A model generated the notes under the pieces. That model was not told where the DNA came from, did no database searches, and saw only the letters and a program-made list of their open reading frames with translations. Positions 10,476-22,770 of a DNA stretch of 64,000 nt are shown one piece after another (within the stretch, counting starts at the first letter, position 1; every line of letters begins with the position of its first letter). Both the position numbers and the translations under genes were made by a program. Source of the DNA: Actinoplanes siamensis (lineage in GTDB: Bacteria > Actinomycetota > Actinomycetes > Mycobacteriales > Micromonosporaceae); assembly GCF_016862395.1 (NCBI RefSeq), contig NZ_BOMW01000026.1:1-64000 (forward strand). Direction: 5' to 3'.

Positions 10476-10882
10476 GGGCCTGGCCGCCGTCGGCACGCTC
10501 GTCCTCACCGCCCGGCAGGCCGGAGATTCCGCGCGGAGGCCGCGACCGGGAAGCCGTCACCGAGCCCTTCGGTGAGCCGCGCCTGGCCGTTCGGCCAGGG
10601 TGGGGGTCGTCGGACCGGTGAGGGCTGGATTGCTCCTTCGTAACGAGCCCGCCGGTTGGCTGTACCGGCTGGTTGCCGCTCGTTACGTTGCCTGCGTAAG
10701 GCATTGGGCAAACCTCATGCGTCGCCGGGCGGTCAGTGTCGGTGACGAGCAGTCGGACCCGACCGATGGCGGTCGTATATATAACGCACAAGGATGCGGG
10801 CGGGATGGGCGACCATCCCGCCCGTTCTGTTTCCGGGCCTCCCCGGGAGAGGCCGTCCGGCCGGGGTGGCAGAGTGGACCGG
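10476..10882. other. Intergenic region mqnC to menG with hairpins
   Basis: No gene was recognised. A 7-bp GC hairpin (10582-10599, loop GTTC) may help end mqnC transcription. An AT-rich run (GTATATATAA, about 10775-10784) unusual for this DNA precedes a stronger hairpin at 10797-10824 and could be part of a menG promoter. Confidence 0.4.
10797..10824 (+). terminator. 12-bp hairpin upstream of menG
   Basis: Arms CGGGCGGGATGG (10797-10808) and CCATCCCGCCCG (10813-10824) enclose GCGA, followed by TTCTGTTT. It looks like an intrinsic terminator or attenuator, 59 bp before menG and just after an AT-rich promoter-like stretch. Confidence 0.5.
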
Positions 10883-11578
10883 GTGACGCGCGCAGACCTG
10901 GACAAGCAGCCGCACGAGGTCGCCGAGATGTTCGACGGCGTGGCCCAGAGGTACGACCTGACCAATACCGTGCTTTCCTTCGGCCGGGACCGCGGCTGGC
11001 GCCGGGCCACCCGGGCCGCGCTCGGCCCGCGGCCCGGCGAGCGGGTGCTGGACGTCGGCGCGGGCACCGGGGTCTCCACCGACGAGCTGGGCCGGTCCGG
11101 CGCGTTCGCGGTCGGCGCCGACCTCTCGGTAGGGATGCTGCAGGCCGGCCGGCGGGTCCGGCCCCGGGTGCCGCTGCTGGCCGGGGACGCGCTCCGGCTG
11201 CCGTTCCCGGACGCCACCTTCGACGCGGTGACGATCTCCTTCGCTCTGCGTAATGTCGTGGACACCGAGGCTGCGCTGCGTGAGTTCGGCCGGATCACCC
11301 GGCCGGGCGGGCGGCTGGTGGTGTGCGAGTTCAGCACTCCGACGAATCCGGCTTTCCGGACGGTCTACATGCAGTATCTGATGCGGTCGCTGCCGACCGT
11401 GGCGCGTGGCGTGGCGAGCAACCCCGACGCGTACGTGTATCTGGCCGAGTCGATCCGGGCGTGGCCGGACCAGGCGGGGCTGGCGGCCCGGATCGCCGGG
11501 TCGGGGCCGTGGGACCGGGTGGGCTGGCGGAACCTGACCGGCGGGGTGGTGGCGCTGCACCGCGCGACGCGCCGCTGA
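10883..11578 (+). CDS. menG: Demethylmenaquinone methyltransferase
   Basis: A 231-residue class I SAM methyltransferase of the UbiE/MenG family, which C-methylates demethylmenaquinone in the last step of menaquinone synthesis. The SAM-binding motif DVGAGTG lies at about residues 56-62, and family signatures [12 protein letters not shown] (near 17-28) and ISFALRNV (near 120) are present. The start chosen (GTG 10883, [15 protein letters not shown] following) matches the usual actinobacterial N-terminus; GTG 10874 is an alternative with a purine-rich stretch before it. In the futalosine pathway the same enzyme type is used, so it fits with mqnA and mqnC here. Confidence 0.9.
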   Translation: MTRADLDKQPHEVAEMFDGVAQRYDLTNTVLSFGRDRGWRRATRAALGPRPGERVLDVGAGTGVSTDELGRSGAFAVGADLSVGMLQAGRRVRPRVPLLAGDALRLPFPDATFDAVTISFALRNVVDTEAALREFGRITRPGGRLVVCEFSTPTNPAFRTVYMQYLMRSLPTVARGVASNPDAYVYLAESIRAWPDQAGLAARIAGSGPWDRVGWRNLTGGVVALHRATRR

Positions 11579-11724
11579 GGCCGTACCCGGGCGGCGGTGG
11601 CGGACCGCAGGCGGCGGGCAGCGAACCGCGGGTGGGTGAAGCGGGCCGTGATCATCTCGCGCGGGTCGGTGACAAACCGGGCGTTTCGCGTACGGCGTGC
11701 GAATCGCCTGTTTAGCTCGAAGGC

Positions 11725-12003
11725 ATGACAAAAATCGGGCACCTCGACGACGCCGACATCGACGTCTCGATCGACGACGGCGAGGCCGGTGAGCGCCGCG
11801 CCACCGAGCTCGCCACGCGCCTGCGGATGGTCGCCGCACAGGACCCCCTGCTGGCGCAGGACCTGGTAGAGGAATTGATCGTCGCGCTGGACCGGGCCAT
11901 GGACGGCACCATCCGAGATCATCTCGACGGTCCGGCCCGCGGGATGGCCGAGCGCGTTCTGGGGGACTCTGACCCGATTTGCGAGCCACGCCGAAACAAT
12001 TAG
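11725..12003 (+). CDS. Small acidic protein of unknown function
   Basis: A 92-residue, acidic, mainly helical protein without signal peptide, membrane segment or recognised domain. It starts at ATG 11725 with a plausible purine stretch (CTCGAAGGC) upstream. High GC3 across the frame supports coding. It lies between menG and the menJ-like gene on the same strand. Its stop codon falls in the left arm of an inverted repeat that precedes the menJ-like gene. A role in menaquinone metabolism would be guesswork. Confidence 0.55.
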   Translation: MTKIGHLDDADIDVSIDDGEAGERRATELATRLRMVAAQDPLLAQDLVEELIVALDRAMDGTIRDHLDGPARGMAERVLGDSDPICEPRRNN

Positions 12004-12075
12004 GCCGACCTGAGCGCAAAGATCGTCGATAGTCGGCCTAGACTCCGATCGAGGCATGCTTGTGAACTAATTCAC
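12001..12075 (+). promoter_or_regulatory. Promoter/operator region of menJ-like gene
   Basis: A perfect 9-bp inverted repeat (TAGGCCGAC 12001-12009, GTCGGCCTA 12032-12040) overlaps a -10-like TAGACT (12039-12044). A second dyad, GTGAA-N4-TTCAC, lies at 12062-12075, between that box and the GTG start at 12102, where a repressor could bind. No clear -35 was seen. Confidence 0.4.
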
Positions 12076-12101
12076 GAGCACTGCGGATCGGAGGCTGCAC
12101 C

Positions 12102-13394
12102 GTGAACGACCACTCGTCATCCATCGTCGCTGACGAAGCGGACGTGATCGTGGTCGGAGCGGGCCCCGGTGGCAGCGCCGCCGCCTATCACCTCGCCCGG
12201 CACGGCCTGCGCGTGCTGTTGCTGGAGAAAACCGAGTTCCCGCGCGAGAAGGTGTGCGGCGACGGGCTGACCCCGCGCGCGGTCCGCCAACTGGTCCGGA
12301 TGGGCGTCGACACCTCCGAGAAGGCCGGCTGGCTGCAGAACAAGGGTCTGCGCGTGATCGGCGGTGGGGTCCGCCTGGAGCTGGACTGGCCGGAGCTGGC
12401 CAGCTTCCCCAACTACGGCCTGGTCCGCACCCGCCTCGACTTCGACGACATGCTGGCCCGGCGCGCGGTCGAGGCCGGCGCCCTGCTGCGGACGAACGTG
12501 ACAGTCACCGGCCCGGTCCTGGACGCGGACGGGCAGGTCGTCGGCGTCGAGGCCAAGGCCGGTCCGGGCAAGGACCCGGTGTCCTACCGCGCCCCCCTGG
12601 TGATCGCCGCGGACGGCGTCTCCGGCAAGTTCCCGCTGGCCCTGGGCCTGGCGAAGCGCGACGACCGCCCGCTCGGCGTGGCGGTCCGGCGCTACTACCG
12701 GTCCGCGGTCAAGGCGGACGACAACTACCTGGAGTCCTGGCTCGAGCTGCGCAGCGCGCAGGATCCGGGCCGGCTGCTCCCCGGCTACGGCTGGATCTTC
12801 GGTCTCGGCGACGGCCGGGTCAACGTCGGCCTCGGCATCCTGAACTCGTCCAGCGCCTTCGGGAAGACCAACTACCGGAACATGCTCACCGACTGGCTCG
12901 GCTCGACCCCCGAGGACTGGGGGCTGCGTGACGAGGCGAACGGGGAGGGCCCGACCCTGGGCGCCGCGCTCCCGATGGGCTTCAACCGGGTGCCGCATTA
13001 CACCCGCGGGGTGATGCTGGTCGGCGACTCCGGCGGGATGGTCAACCCGATGAACGGCGAGGGCATCGCGTACGCGATGGAGTCCGGCGAACTGGCCGCC
13101 GAGGTGGCGGTGCAGGCGCTGGCCCGGCCGGCCGGGCCGGAGCGCGAGCGTGCTCTGCGGGCGTACCCCGCCGAGTTGAGCCTGCGGTTCGGCGGTTATT
13201 ACCGCCTGGGCGGCGTGTTCGTGAAGCTGATCGGGAACCCGCAGATCATGCGGCTGGCCACCAAGCACGGCATGCCGCACCCGACGTTGATGAAGTTCGT
13301 CCTCAAGCTCCTGGCCAACCTCACCGACCCGCGCGGTGGGGACGCCATGGACCGCATCATCAACGGCTTGACGAAGGTGGCGCCCGCCGTCTGA
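12102..13394 (+). CDS. menJ: Geranylgeranyl reductase-family flavoprotein, likely menaquinone side-chain reductase (MenJ-like)
   Basis: A 430-residue FAD enzyme of the geranylgeranyl reductase family. The Rossmann motif GAGPGG is at residues 19-24, CGDGLTPRA follows near residue 50, and the second FAD motif (VGDSGGMVNPMNGEGI) is near 307. In mycobacteria MenJ (Rv0561c) saturates one isoprene unit of menaquinone and lies near menG and a polyprenyl synthase. Here the protein also sits between menG and complex I, with a polyprenyl synthase beyond, so partial saturation of the menaquinone tail is the likely job. The start is GTG 12102. It could instead act on another isoprenoid such as carotenoid or archaeol-like lipids, but context argues against that. 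Confidence 0.75.
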   Translation: MNDHSSSIVADEADVIVVGAGPGGSAAAYHLARHGLRVLLLEKTEFPREKVCGDGLTPRAVRQLVRMGVDTSEKAGWLQNKGLRVIGGGVRLELDWPELASFPNYGLVRTRLDFDDMLARRAVEAGALLRTNVTVTGPVLDADGQVVGVEAKAGPGKDPVSYRAPLVIAADGVSGKFPLALGLAKRDDRPLGVAVRRYYRSAVKADDNYLESWLELRSAQDPGRLLPGYGWIFGLGDGRVNVGLGILNSSSAFGKTNYRNMLTDWLGSTPEDWGLRDEANGEGPTLGAALPMGFNRVPHYTRGVMLVGDSGGMVNPMNGEGIAYAMESGELAAEVAVQALARPAGPERERALRAYPAELSLRFGGYYRLGGVFVKLIGNPQIMRLATKHGMPHPTLMKFVLKLLANLTDPRGGDAMDRIINGLTKVAPAV

Positions 13395-13476
13395 CGACGG
13401 AATCGGGCACCCCGACCAAAGGGATACAAAAGCGAAAAACTAGTGTGAAGCGGCTAACAGTCGTACGGGAGTGAAG

Positions 13477-13842
13477 ATGACGATCAACCCATACGTCCCG
13501 ATCGTCGGGTTGCTGATCCTCGGCGCGCTCTTCGCGTTGTTCTCGGTGTCGGTGGCACCGATCGTCGGGCCGAAGCGTTACAACCGGGCGAAGATGGACG
13601 CCTACGAATGCGGCATCGAGCCCGCCCCCCAACCGGTCGGCGGCGGCCGATTCCCGGTGAAGTTCTATCTGACCGCGATGCTCTTCATCGTCTTCGACAT
13701 CGAGACCATCTTCCTCTACCCGTGGGCCGTGAACTTCCAGGCGCTCGGCCTGTTCGGTTTCGTGGAAATGGTCCTGTTCATCGTCACCGTCTTCATCGCC
13801 TACACGTACGTGTGGCGACGCGGCGGCCTCAACTGGGACTGA
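13477..13842 (+). CDS. nuoA: NADH-quinone oxidoreductase subunit A
   Basis: A 121-residue membrane subunit of complex I with three transmembrane helices (near residues 8-30, 65-88 and 93-115). The conserved YECGIEP loop carries the quinone-site cysteine. It is the first gene of a complete nuoA-N operon. The start at ATG 13477 is favoured because GGGAG sits 5-9 bases before it; GTG 13471 overlaps that site. The upstream gap of about 80 bp after the menJ-like gene contains AT-rich sequence (ACAAAAGCGAAAAACTAGTG), a plausible promoter for the operon. Confidence 0.95.
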   Translation: MTINPYVPIVGLLILGALFALFSVSVAPIVGPKRYNRAKMDAYECGIEPAPQPVGGGRFPVKFYLTAMLFIVFDIETIFLYPWAVNFQALGLFGFVEMVLFIVTVFIAYTYVWRRGGLNWD

Positions 13843-13847
13843 TAACC

Positions 13848-14516
13848 ATGGGAATCGAAGAGAAGCTGCCCAGCGGCATCCTGCTCACCTCGGTGGAGAA
13901 GCTGTCGAACTGGGCGCGCAAGTCGTCGTTCTGGGGCGCCACCTTCGGCCTGGCCTGCTGTGCCATCGAGATGATGGCGGCCGGCGGCCCGCACTACGAC
14001 CTGGGCCGCTGGGGCATGGAGGTGTTCCGTGCCTCGCCCCGCCAGGCGGACCTGATGATCGTCGCGGGCCGGGTCAGCCAGAAGATGGCCCCGGTGGTCC
14101 GGCAGATCTACGACCAGATGCCGGAACCCCGCTCGGTGATCTCGATGGGCGTCTGTGCCTCGTCCGGCGGCATGTTCAACAACTACGCGATCGTGCAGGG
14201 CGTGGACCACATCGTCCCGGTCGACATCTATCTGCCCGGGTGCCCGCCCAGACCGGAGATGCTGATCGACGCGATCCTGAAGATGCGCGAGAAGGTGATG
14301 GCCCAGCCGCTCGGCCCGAACGGGCGCAAGATGCTGGAGCAGCGCCGCGCCGAGGGCAAGCTGCCGATCGTCGCGCCGGGCGCCATGCCGTCGTCGTACC
14401 GCGTGGACAAGGCACGCCGCGCCGAATGGACGCAGGCCGTCAAGGAAGGTCGCGAGGAGCAATTGCGGATCGAGAACTGGATGAAACTCCAGCCGCATTT
14501 GCGGGAGGGCAAATGA
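13848..14516 (+). CDS. nuoB: NADH-quinone oxidoreductase subunit B
   Basis: A 222-residue peripheral-arm subunit holding the terminal iron-sulfur cluster N2 next to the quinone site. All four cluster cysteines are visible: C37-C38 (tandem, in LACCAIEMM), C103 (GVCASSGG) and C132 (LPGCPPRPE). It begins 5 bp after nuoA and overlaps nuoC by ATGA. The C-terminal tail past residue 150 is longer than in the E. coli protein and is charged. Confidence 0.95.
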   Translation: MGIEEKLPSGILLTSVEKLSNWARKSSFWGATFGLACCAIEMMAAGGPHYDLGRWGMEVFRASPRQADLMIVAGRVSQKMAPVVRQIYDQMPEPRSVISMGVCASSGGMFNNYAIVQGVDHIVPVDIYLPGCPPRPEMLIDAILKMREKVMAQPLGPNGRKMLEQRRAEGKLPIVAPGAMPSSYRVDKARRAEWTQAVKEGREEQLRIENWMKLQPHLREGK

Positions 14517-15232
14517 GCATTCGACCCGGAACTGAGGGTGGCGTTCCCGTTACTACAACGACGGGCGCAAATATTGATGCACCCGCACAGACGCCGCCCA
14601 GCCCGGATAAGGGCATGTTCGGCGTCACAGGCACCGGAGACGTCTCCGGCTTCGGTCGCCTGGTCCGCCCCCGACCTGCTGTTTTTGACAGTCCACGGCC
14701 TTACGGCGGGTATTTCGACGACGTCTATGACGCGTTGGAGGAAGCATATCCGGCCCTCTCGGAAGCCATCGAGAGAGTGGTGGTGGATAGGGCGGAGCTC
14801 ACACTTCACATCAGGCCCGAGAGAATCACGGATATCTGTCAGGTAATGCGGGACGACGAGTCCCTTCGATTCGAGCTGTGCTCCTCCGTCGACGCGGTCG
14901 ACTACCTGGGCAGCGACGAGCGGCGCTTCCACATCGCCTATCAATTGACCTCGATGACGTACCGCCGGAGGGTCCGTCTCGAGGTGGCTGTTCCGGACGG
15001 CGTGGCGGTTCCGAGCGTCACCGGCGTCTACCCGACCGCCGACTGGCAGGAGCGGGAGGTCTACGACATGTTCGGCGTCGTCTTCGCCGGCCACCCCAAC
15101 CTCACCCGGATCCTGATGCCGGACGACTGGGAGGGCCATCCCCAGCGCAAGGACTACCCGCTCGGCGGGGTGCCCGTGGAGTACAAGGGCGCCGAGATCC
15201 CGCCGCCCGACCAGCGGAGGGTCTACCAGTGA
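14513..15232 (+). CDS. nuoC: NADH-quinone oxidoreductase subunit C
   Basis: A 239-residue 30-kDa-type subunit of complex I, separate from NuoD as in most actinobacteria. The signature [15 protein letters not shown] is near residues 180-195, and [11 protein letters not shown] ends the conserved core. The first 65 residues are a Thr/Pro-rich extension unlike E. coli NuoC. Base composition of the first 150 bp is slightly less GC-rich than neighbours. The start ATG 14513 overlaps the nuoB stop. Confidence 0.95.
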   Translation: MSIRPGTEGGVPVTTTTGANIDAPAQTPPSPDKGMFGVTGTGDVSGFGRLVRPRPAVFDSPRPYGGYFDDVYDALEEAYPALSEAIERVVVDRAELTLHIRPERITDICQVMRDDESLRFELCSSVDAVDYLGSDERRFHIAYQLTSMTYRRRVRLEVAVPDGVAVPSVTGVYPTADWQEREVYDMFGVVFAGHPNLTRILMPDDWEGHPQRKDYPLGGVPVEYKGAEIPPPDQRRVYQ

Positions 15233-16554
15233 CAACGTCGGAATACGCGAGCGCGCGCGAGACCACCGAGGGCCGGGTCTTCACGGTCACCGGCGGCGAC
15301 TGGGACAGCGTCACGTCCAGCATCGACCCGCTCAGCAACGAGAAGATCGTCGTCAACATGGGTCCCCAGCACCCGTCCACGCACGGCGTGCTCCGGCTGG
15401 TGCTGGAGCTCGAGGGCGAGACGGTGACCGAGGTTCGCCCGGTGATCGGCTACCTGCACACCGGCATCGAGAAGAACCTGGAGTACCGGACCTGGACCCA
15501 GGGCGTCACGTTCGTCACCCGGATGGACTACCTGTCCAACATGTCGAACGAGGCGGCGTACTGCCTCGCGGTGGAGAAACTGCTCGGCATCACCGATCAG
15601 ATCACCGAGCGGGCCAGCACCATCCGGGTCATGTTCATGGAGCTGCAGCGGATCGCCTCGCACCTGGTCTGGCTGGCCACCACCGGCATGGAGCTGGGCG
15701 CGATCTCGATGATGCTGTACGGCTTCCGCGAGCGGGAGTACATCCTCGACATCTTCGAGGAGACCTCCGGCCTGCGGATGAACAACGGCTACATCCGGCC
15801 CGGCGGACTGGCCCAGGACCTGCCGGACAGCGCGGTCAAGAAGATCCGGGACTTCCTCGCGTACCTGCCGAAGAAGCTCAAGGAATACGAGGCCATGCTC
15901 TCCGGCCAGGTGATCTGGCAGAAGCGCACCCAGGGCGTCGCCGTCCTGGACGTCACCGGCTGCCTGTCGCTGGGCATCACCGGCCCGGTGCTGCGCGCCG
16001 CCGGCCTGCCCTGGGACCTGCGCAAGACCATGCCGTACGCCGGTTACGAGAACTACGAGTTCGACGTCCCGACCGCGACCACCGCTGACGTCTGGGGCCG
16101 TTACCTGGTGCGGCTGGCGGAGATCAAGGAGTCGCTCAAGATCGTTGAGCAGGCGCTCGACCGGCTCCGGCCCGGCCCGATCTGGATCGAGGACAAGAAG
16201 ATCGCCTGGCCCGCGCAGCTCGCGCTGGGCGTCGACGGTCTCGGCAACTCCCTGGAACACGTCGCCAAGATCATGGGGCAGTCGATGGAGTCGCTGATCC
16301 ACCACTTCAAGCTGGTGACCGAGGGCTTCCGGGTTCCACCCGGCCAGGTCTACGTCGCGGTCGAACATCCGCGTGGCGAACTCGGCGTCCACGCGGTCTC
16401 CGACGGCGGCACCCACCCGTACCGGGTGCACTACCGCGAGCCGAGCTTCGTCAACCTCCAGGCCATCCCGGCGATGGCCGAGGGCGCACTGCTCGCCGAC
16501 GTGATCGCCGGCGGCGCCTCGCTGGATCCCGTGATGGGTGGGTGTGATCGTTGA
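15229..16554 (+). CDS. nuoD: NADH-quinone oxidoreductase subunit D
   Basis: A 441-residue 49-kDa subunit forming much of the quinone-binding pocket with NuoB. The quinone-site loop [10 protein letters not shown] is at residues 45-54, with the conserved His. It also carries [10 protein letters not shown] and the C-terminal [10 protein letters not shown] ending. The GTG start at 15229 overlaps the nuoC stop (GTGA); the stop overlaps the nuoE ATG (TGATG). Confidence 0.95.
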   Translation: MTTSEYASARETTEGRVFTVTGGDWDSVTSSIDPLSNEKIVVNMGPQHPSTHGVLRLVLELEGETVTEVRPVIGYLHTGIEKNLEYRTWTQGVTFVTRMDYLSNMSNEAAYCLAVEKLLGITDQITERASTIRVMFMELQRIASHLVWLATTGMELGAISMMLYGFREREYILDIFEETSGLRMNNGYIRPGGLAQDLPDSAVKKIRDFLAYLPKKLKEYEAMLSGQVIWQKRTQGVAVLDVTGCLSLGITGPVLRAAGLPWDLRKTMPYAGYENYEFDVPTATTADVWGRYLVRLAEIKESLKIVEQALDRLRPGPIWIEDKKIAWPAQLALGVDGLGNSLEHVAKIMGQSMESLIHHFKLVTEGFRVPPGQVYVAVEHPRGELGVHAVSDGGTHPYRVHYREPSFVNLQAIPAMAEGALLADVIAGGASLDPVMGGCDR

Positions 16555-17590
16555 TGTCCGAAACCGCTCTGGAGTTCTCCTCGGCAGCCGCTCCGCTGGC
16601 GGAGAAGCTGCTCGGGTCCGCGCGGGAGATCCTCGCGCGCTACCCGGCCGGCCGGGAACGCTCCGCGCTGCTGCCGCTGCTGCACCTGGTGCAGACCGAG
16701 GAGGGCTACGTCAGCCCGGCCGGGGTGGCGTTCTGTGCCGAGGTGCTGGGCATCAACAAGGCCCAGGTCGGCGCGGTCGCCACCTTCTACACCATGTACA
16801 AGCGGCGCCCGACCGGCGAGTACCTGGTCAGCGTCTGCACCAACACCCTGTGCAACGTGCTCGGCGGGCAGGAGGTCTACGACCGGCTGTCCGAGCACCT
16901 GGGGGTCGGCCACGACGAGACCACCGCCGACGGCCGGATCACGCTGGAGCACGCCGAGTGCCTGGCCGCCTGCGACTACGCGCCGGTGGTGACGGTCAAC
17001 TACGACTTCACCGTCGACCAGGCCACCCCGGAGTCCGCGGTGGAACTGGTCGACAAGCTGGCCACCGGGGAACGTCCCACGCCGGCCCGGGGCGCCCGGA
17101 TCTGCTCGCTGCGGGAGATGTCCTACCAGCTCGCCGGTTTCGCCGATCCCCGGGACGGCGCGGTCGGCGACGGGGTGGCCGGCGCGCCGACCCTGCGCGG
17201 CGTCAGCCTGGCGCAGGAGCACGGGATCGCGGTGTCCGGCTTCCACCTGGACACGCCGATCACCAAGACCAAGCCCTCGCCGCGCGAGGAGGCCGCGCAG
17301 AAGCCGGGCAAGGTCGCGACGGCGGTGCAGGCCGCGACGAGCGCCGTCAAGGCCGTCGCCGGGAAGGTCACCGAGCAGCGGCCGCCCGCCCGGACCACAG
17401 GCGACGTCAAGGACCCCGAGGTGCGCACCGCCGAACAGCGCGACTCCGCCACGAAGGCGGCCGCGCCGGTCGTCGAGACGCCCGCCGAGCAGGCCGGGAC
17501 GGCCACCAACGTGCCCGCCGGGGACGGCAAGCCGGCCGGCGACAGCACCCGTGGCGAGCGCATCGTCAGCCAGGGCACCGAGGAGGAGAA

Positions 17591-17594
<4 letters not shown>
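16554..17594 (+). CDS. nuoE: NADH-quinone oxidoreductase subunit E with long C-terminal extension
   Basis: The 24-kDa subunit, 346 residues, carrying the [2Fe-2S] cluster N1a through C95, C100, C136 and C140. Residues 1 to about 180 align with the usual thioredoxin-like NuoE. The rest is an Ala/Pro/Lys/Glu-rich, probably disordered tail of about 150 residues absent from the 166-residue E. coli protein. Tails of varying length occur in other actinobacteria. The ATG at 16554 is inside the nuoD stop (TGATG). It ends by an ATGA overlap with nuoF. Confidence 0.93.
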
Positions 17595-18906
<1,312 letters not shown>

Positions 18907-18907
<1 letters not shown>

Positions 18908-21405
18908 TGACCGACGTAGCGAAGAGGGCCGACACCGTCACCCTGACCATCGACGGGGTGGAGGTGCAGGCCGAGAAGGGCGAGCTGGTGATCCGGGTCG
19001 CCGAGCGGATGGGGATCGCGATCCCGCGGTTCTGCGACCATCCGCTGCTGGCCCCGGCCGGCGCCTGCCGGCAGTGTCTGGTCGAAGTGGAGGGGCAGCG
19101 CAAGCCGGTCGCCTCGTGCACCCAGACGGTGGCCGAGGGCATGGTGGTCAAGACCCAGCTCAGCTCGCCGGTGGCGGCCAAGGCCCAGGCCGGCGTGATG
19201 GAGCTGCTGCTGATCAACCACCCGCTGGACTGCCCGACCTGCGACAAGGGCGGCGAGTGCCCGCTGCAGAACCAGGCGATGAGCACCGGCCGCGCGGACT
19301 CCCGGTTCCACGAGCAAAAGCGGGAGTACGAGAAGCCGATCCACATCTCCAGCCAGGTGCTGCTGGACCGCGAGCGCTGCGTGCTCTGCCAGCGCTGCAC
19401 CCGGTTCTCCGAGGAGATCGCCGGGGACAAGTTCATCGACCTGATGGACCGCTCCTCCGGCGAGCAGATCAACGTCTACCGGGACGACTTCTTCGGCGGC
19501 GAGGGCACCGGCGACGGGCAGGTCGGCGAGGGCGCCGGGGACGTGCCGTTCAACTCGTACTTCTCCGGCAACACCGTCCAGATCTGCCCGGTCGGCGCGC
19601 TCACCGGCGAGCAGTACCGGTTCCGCGCCCGCCCGTTCGACCTGGTCTCCTCGCCGACCACCTGCGAGCACTGCGCGGCCGGCTGCTCGATGCGGGCCGA
19701 CCACCGGCGCGGGAAGGTGCTGCGCCGGCTCGCCGGTGACGACCCGGCGGTCAACGAGGAGTGGAACTGCGACAAGGGCCGGTGGGGCTTCCGCTACGCC
19801 ACGGCCACCGACCGGATCACCGCGCCGCTGGTCCGCGACCCGCGGACCGGGCAGCTGCGCGAGGCGTCCTGGAGCGAGGCGCTGGTCGCCGCGGCCGAGG
19901 GGCTCCGCACGGCACGCCAGCGCGGCGTCGGGGTGCTCACCGGCGGGCGGCTCACCGTGGAGGACGCGTACGCGTACGCCAAATTCGCCCGGGTGGTCCT
20001 GGGGACCAACGACATCGACTTCCGGGCCCGGCCGGTGCGAGCCTCCGGCTCGCCGGCCGAGATCACCGAGGAGGCGGACTTCCTCGCCGCCGCGGTGGCC
20101 GGGATCTCCGATCTGACGTACGCGGATGTCGAGTCCGCGCCGTCCGCGCTGATCGTCGGGCTGGAGCCGGAGGAGGAGTGCCCGATCCTCTTCCTGCGGC
20201 TGCGCAAGGCGGCGCGGCGCGGCACGCTCGCGGTCACGGCTGTCGCGCCGTACCTCTCCCGGGGTTTCGAGAAGCTCGCCGCCGCGCTGGTCCCGGCCGT
20301 GCCGGGCGACGAGGCGCGGCTGCTCGGCACGGATCCGGCGGTGGCCGCGGCGCTCAGCGCGCCGGGCAGCGTGCTGCTGGTCGGCGAGCGCCTGGCCACC
20401 GTGCCGGGCGGGCTCTCCGCGGCGGCGGCGCTGGCCGCCCGGACCGGGGCGCGCCTGGCCTGGGTGCCGCGCCGGGCCGGTGACCGGGGCGCGCTGGACA
20501 CCGGCTGCCTGCCGAACCTGCTGCCCGGCGGCCGCCCGGTCAGCGATCCGTCGGCCCGCGCCGAGCTCTCCATCGCCTGGGCCGTGGAGACCGGCACGCT
20601 GCCGAGCAAGCCGGGCCGGGACGTCGACCAGATCATCGCGGCGGCGGCCGGCGGGGCGCTCGGCGGCCTGCTGGTCGGCGCGGTGGACCCGGGCGACCTG
20701 GCCGACCCGGCGCTCGCCGAGCAGGCCCTGGACGCGGTGCCCTTCCTGGTCAGCCTGGAGCTGCGGAAGAGCGCGGTGACCGAGCGGGCCGACGTGGTGC
20801 TGCCGGTCGCGCCGGCGGTGGAGAAGGCCGGCACCTACATGGACTGGGAGGGCCGGCTGCGGTCCTTCGAGACGGTCCTGCGGGACAGCACGGCGATGAC
20901 CGACGGCCGGGTGCTGGAGGCGATCGCCGCGCTGCTGGAGGTCTCCCTGAACACCGGCGACGTGCGGTCGGTCCGCCGGGAGCTGGGCGCGATGCCGGCC
21001 AGCTCGGCCCGCCCGGAGCCGCCCGCGGTCGCGGCCGGGGCGGTCGCCGAGCCCGGCGAGCACGCCGCGGTGCTGGCCACCTGGCACCAGCTGCTCGACC
21101 TCGGCACGCTGCTGGACGGCGACGAGGTGCTGGCCGGCACGGCGCGCCCGCCGGTCGTCCGGATCGGCAAGGAGCTGGCCGGACAGCTGCGGGTCACGGA
21201 CGGAGACCCGGTCACGGCGCGCACCGGCCGTGGCTCCGTCACCCTGCCCGCCGCCATCACCGACCTGCCCCGGCAGGTGGTGTGGCTGCCGACGAACTCG
21301 CCGGGCTCCGCGGTGCGCCGCGACCTCGGCGTCACCGCCGGTGCGGTGGTCCGGTTGTCGGCCGGGCTGCCCGGCCCGATCCTCGCCGAGGGAGCTGACC
21401 GATGA
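18907..21405 (+). CDS. nuoG: NADH-quinone oxidoreductase subunit G
   Basis: An 832-residue molybdopterin-oxidoreductase-like subunit with a chain of clusters. It shows the N-terminal [2Fe-2S] ferredoxin domain ([15 protein letters not shown], near residues 39-53), the His-ligated cluster ([17 protein letters not shown], near 105-120) and the CVLCQRC motif (near 160). The additional CEHCAAGC site (near 256-263) corresponds to cluster N7 found in some bacteria. The C-terminal half is the vestigial molybdopterin domain. The start ATG 18907 overlaps the nuoF stop. Confidence 0.95.
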
Positions 21406-22769
21406 ACCTCCTGCTCGCGGCGCACGCGGAGGACCCCACGCTGCAGACGTTCGAGCAGGACGTCTGGTGGATCACGCTGATCAAGCTGCTCGGCGTGTTC
21501 GTCCTGCTGTTGCTGCTGACGCTCTTCACGATCAACTACGAGCGCAAGGTCGTGGCCCGGATGGCGGTCCGGCCCGGCCCCAACCAGGTCGGGCCGAAGG
21601 GCTGGCTGACTTCCCTGAGCGACGGCTTGAAGCTGCCGTTCAAGGAGGAGATCATCCCGAGGACCGCCGACAAGGTGGTCTACTTCATCGCCCCGGTGAT
21701 CTCGGCGACCACCGCGTTCACCGCGTTCTCGGTGATCCCGTTCGGCGGCGTGGTGACCATGTTCGGTCATCGGACCGCTCTCCAGCTCACCGACGTGCCC
21801 GTCTCGGTGCTGGTGCTGCTGGCCTGCTCCTCGATGAGCGTCTACGGCGTGGTGCTGGCCGGCTGGGCCTCCGGATCGACGTATCCGCTGCTCGGTGGTC
21901 TGCGATCAAGTGCGCAGATGATTTCGTACGAGGTGGCGATGGGTCTCTCGATCGTCGCGGTCTTCATGACCGCCGGGTCGATGAGCACGTCGCAGATCGT
22001 CGCCGCGCAGTCCTCCGGGGATCCCACCAAGATCTTCGGCGCCGAGATCACCATGCCCGGCTGGTACTGCCTCCAGCTGCTGCCGAGTTTCCTGATCTAC
22101 GTGATCTCGGCGGTCGGTGAGACCAACCGGGCCCCGTTCGACCTGCCCGAGGCGGAGTCCGAGCTGGTCGGCGGCTTCCACACGGAGTACTCGTCGTTCA
22201 AGTTCGCGCTCTTCTTCCTGGCCGAGTACATCAACATGATCACCGTCTCGGCGTTCTGCACCACGCTCTTCCTGGGCGGCTGGCGGGCGCCGTGGCCGAT
22301 CACCGCGATCTGGGCCGGCGCCAGCTCCGGGTACTTCGCCCTGATCTGGTTCTTCCTCAAGGTGTTCGCGCTGCTCTTCGGCTTCATCTGGCTACGGGCC
22401 ACGCTGCCCCGGCTGCGCTACGACCAGTTCATGAGGTTCGGCTGGAAGGTCCTGATCCCGATCAACCTGGTCTGGATCCTCTTCCTGGCGTACTTCAAGA
22501 TCGCCCGCAGCGGCGCGCTCTCCGACGAGGTCCGGTGGATCTCCACGGCGGCTATCGCGCTGATCGTGTTGATCGTCGCCTGGGCCTGGCCGGCCAAGGA
22601 GAAGCCCAAGCAGCTCTCCCTGGAGGAGGAGCTGGCCCGTCGCCCACCGGGCAGCTTCCCGGTTCCCCCGATGGACCTGCAGGTCCCCCCGAGCCCGCGT
22701 GCCCGCCGCGCGGTCGCCGAGCGTGCCCCGGCCGCCGTCGGCGGCGACTCCGAGTCGAAGGAGGTGTGA
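21402..22769 (+). CDS. nuoH: NADH-quinone oxidoreductase subunit H
   Basis: A 455-residue membrane subunit that couples the peripheral arm to the proton pumps. Eight to nine helices are visible, with the conserved cytoplasmic loops [13 protein letters not shown] (near residue 60) and [19 protein letters not shown] (near 245), the latter carrying the glutamates and aspartate of the quinone tunnel. About 60 residues after the last helix are a Pro/Glu-rich cytoplasmic tail, longer than in E. coli. It overlaps nuoG by ATGA. Confidence 0.95.
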   Translation: MNLLLAAHAEDPTLQTFEQDVWWITLIKLLGVFVLLLLLTLFTINYERKVVARMAVRPGPNQVGPKGWLTSLSDGLKLPFKEEIIPRTADKVVYFIAPVISATTAFTAFSVIPFGGVVTMFGHRTALQLTDVPVSVLVLLACSSMSVYGVVLAGWASGSTYPLLGGLRSSAQMISYEVAMGLSIVAVFMTAGSMSTSQIVAAQSSGDPTKIFGAEITMPGWYCLQLLPSFLIYVISAVGETNRAPFDLPEAESELVGGFHTEYSSFKFALFFLAEYINMITVSAFCTTLFLGGWRAPWPITAIWAGASSGYFALIWFFLKVFALLFGFIWLRATLPRLRYDQFMRFGWKVLIPINLVWILFLAYFKIARSGALSDEVRWISTAAIALIVLIVAWAWPAKEKPKQLSLEEELARRPPGSFPVPPMDLQVPPSPRARRAVAERAPAAVGGDSESKEV

Positions 22770-22770
22770 C

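Noticed and set aside
8805..10508. A 567-codon minus-strand frame opposite mqnC
   Set aside because: Low-complexity product without domains; mqnC on the plus strand has radical SAM motifs and full length.
10476..10882. tRNA or known riboswitch between mqnC and menG
   Set aside because: No cloverleaf, T-loop sequence or known riboswitch core was found; only hairpins.
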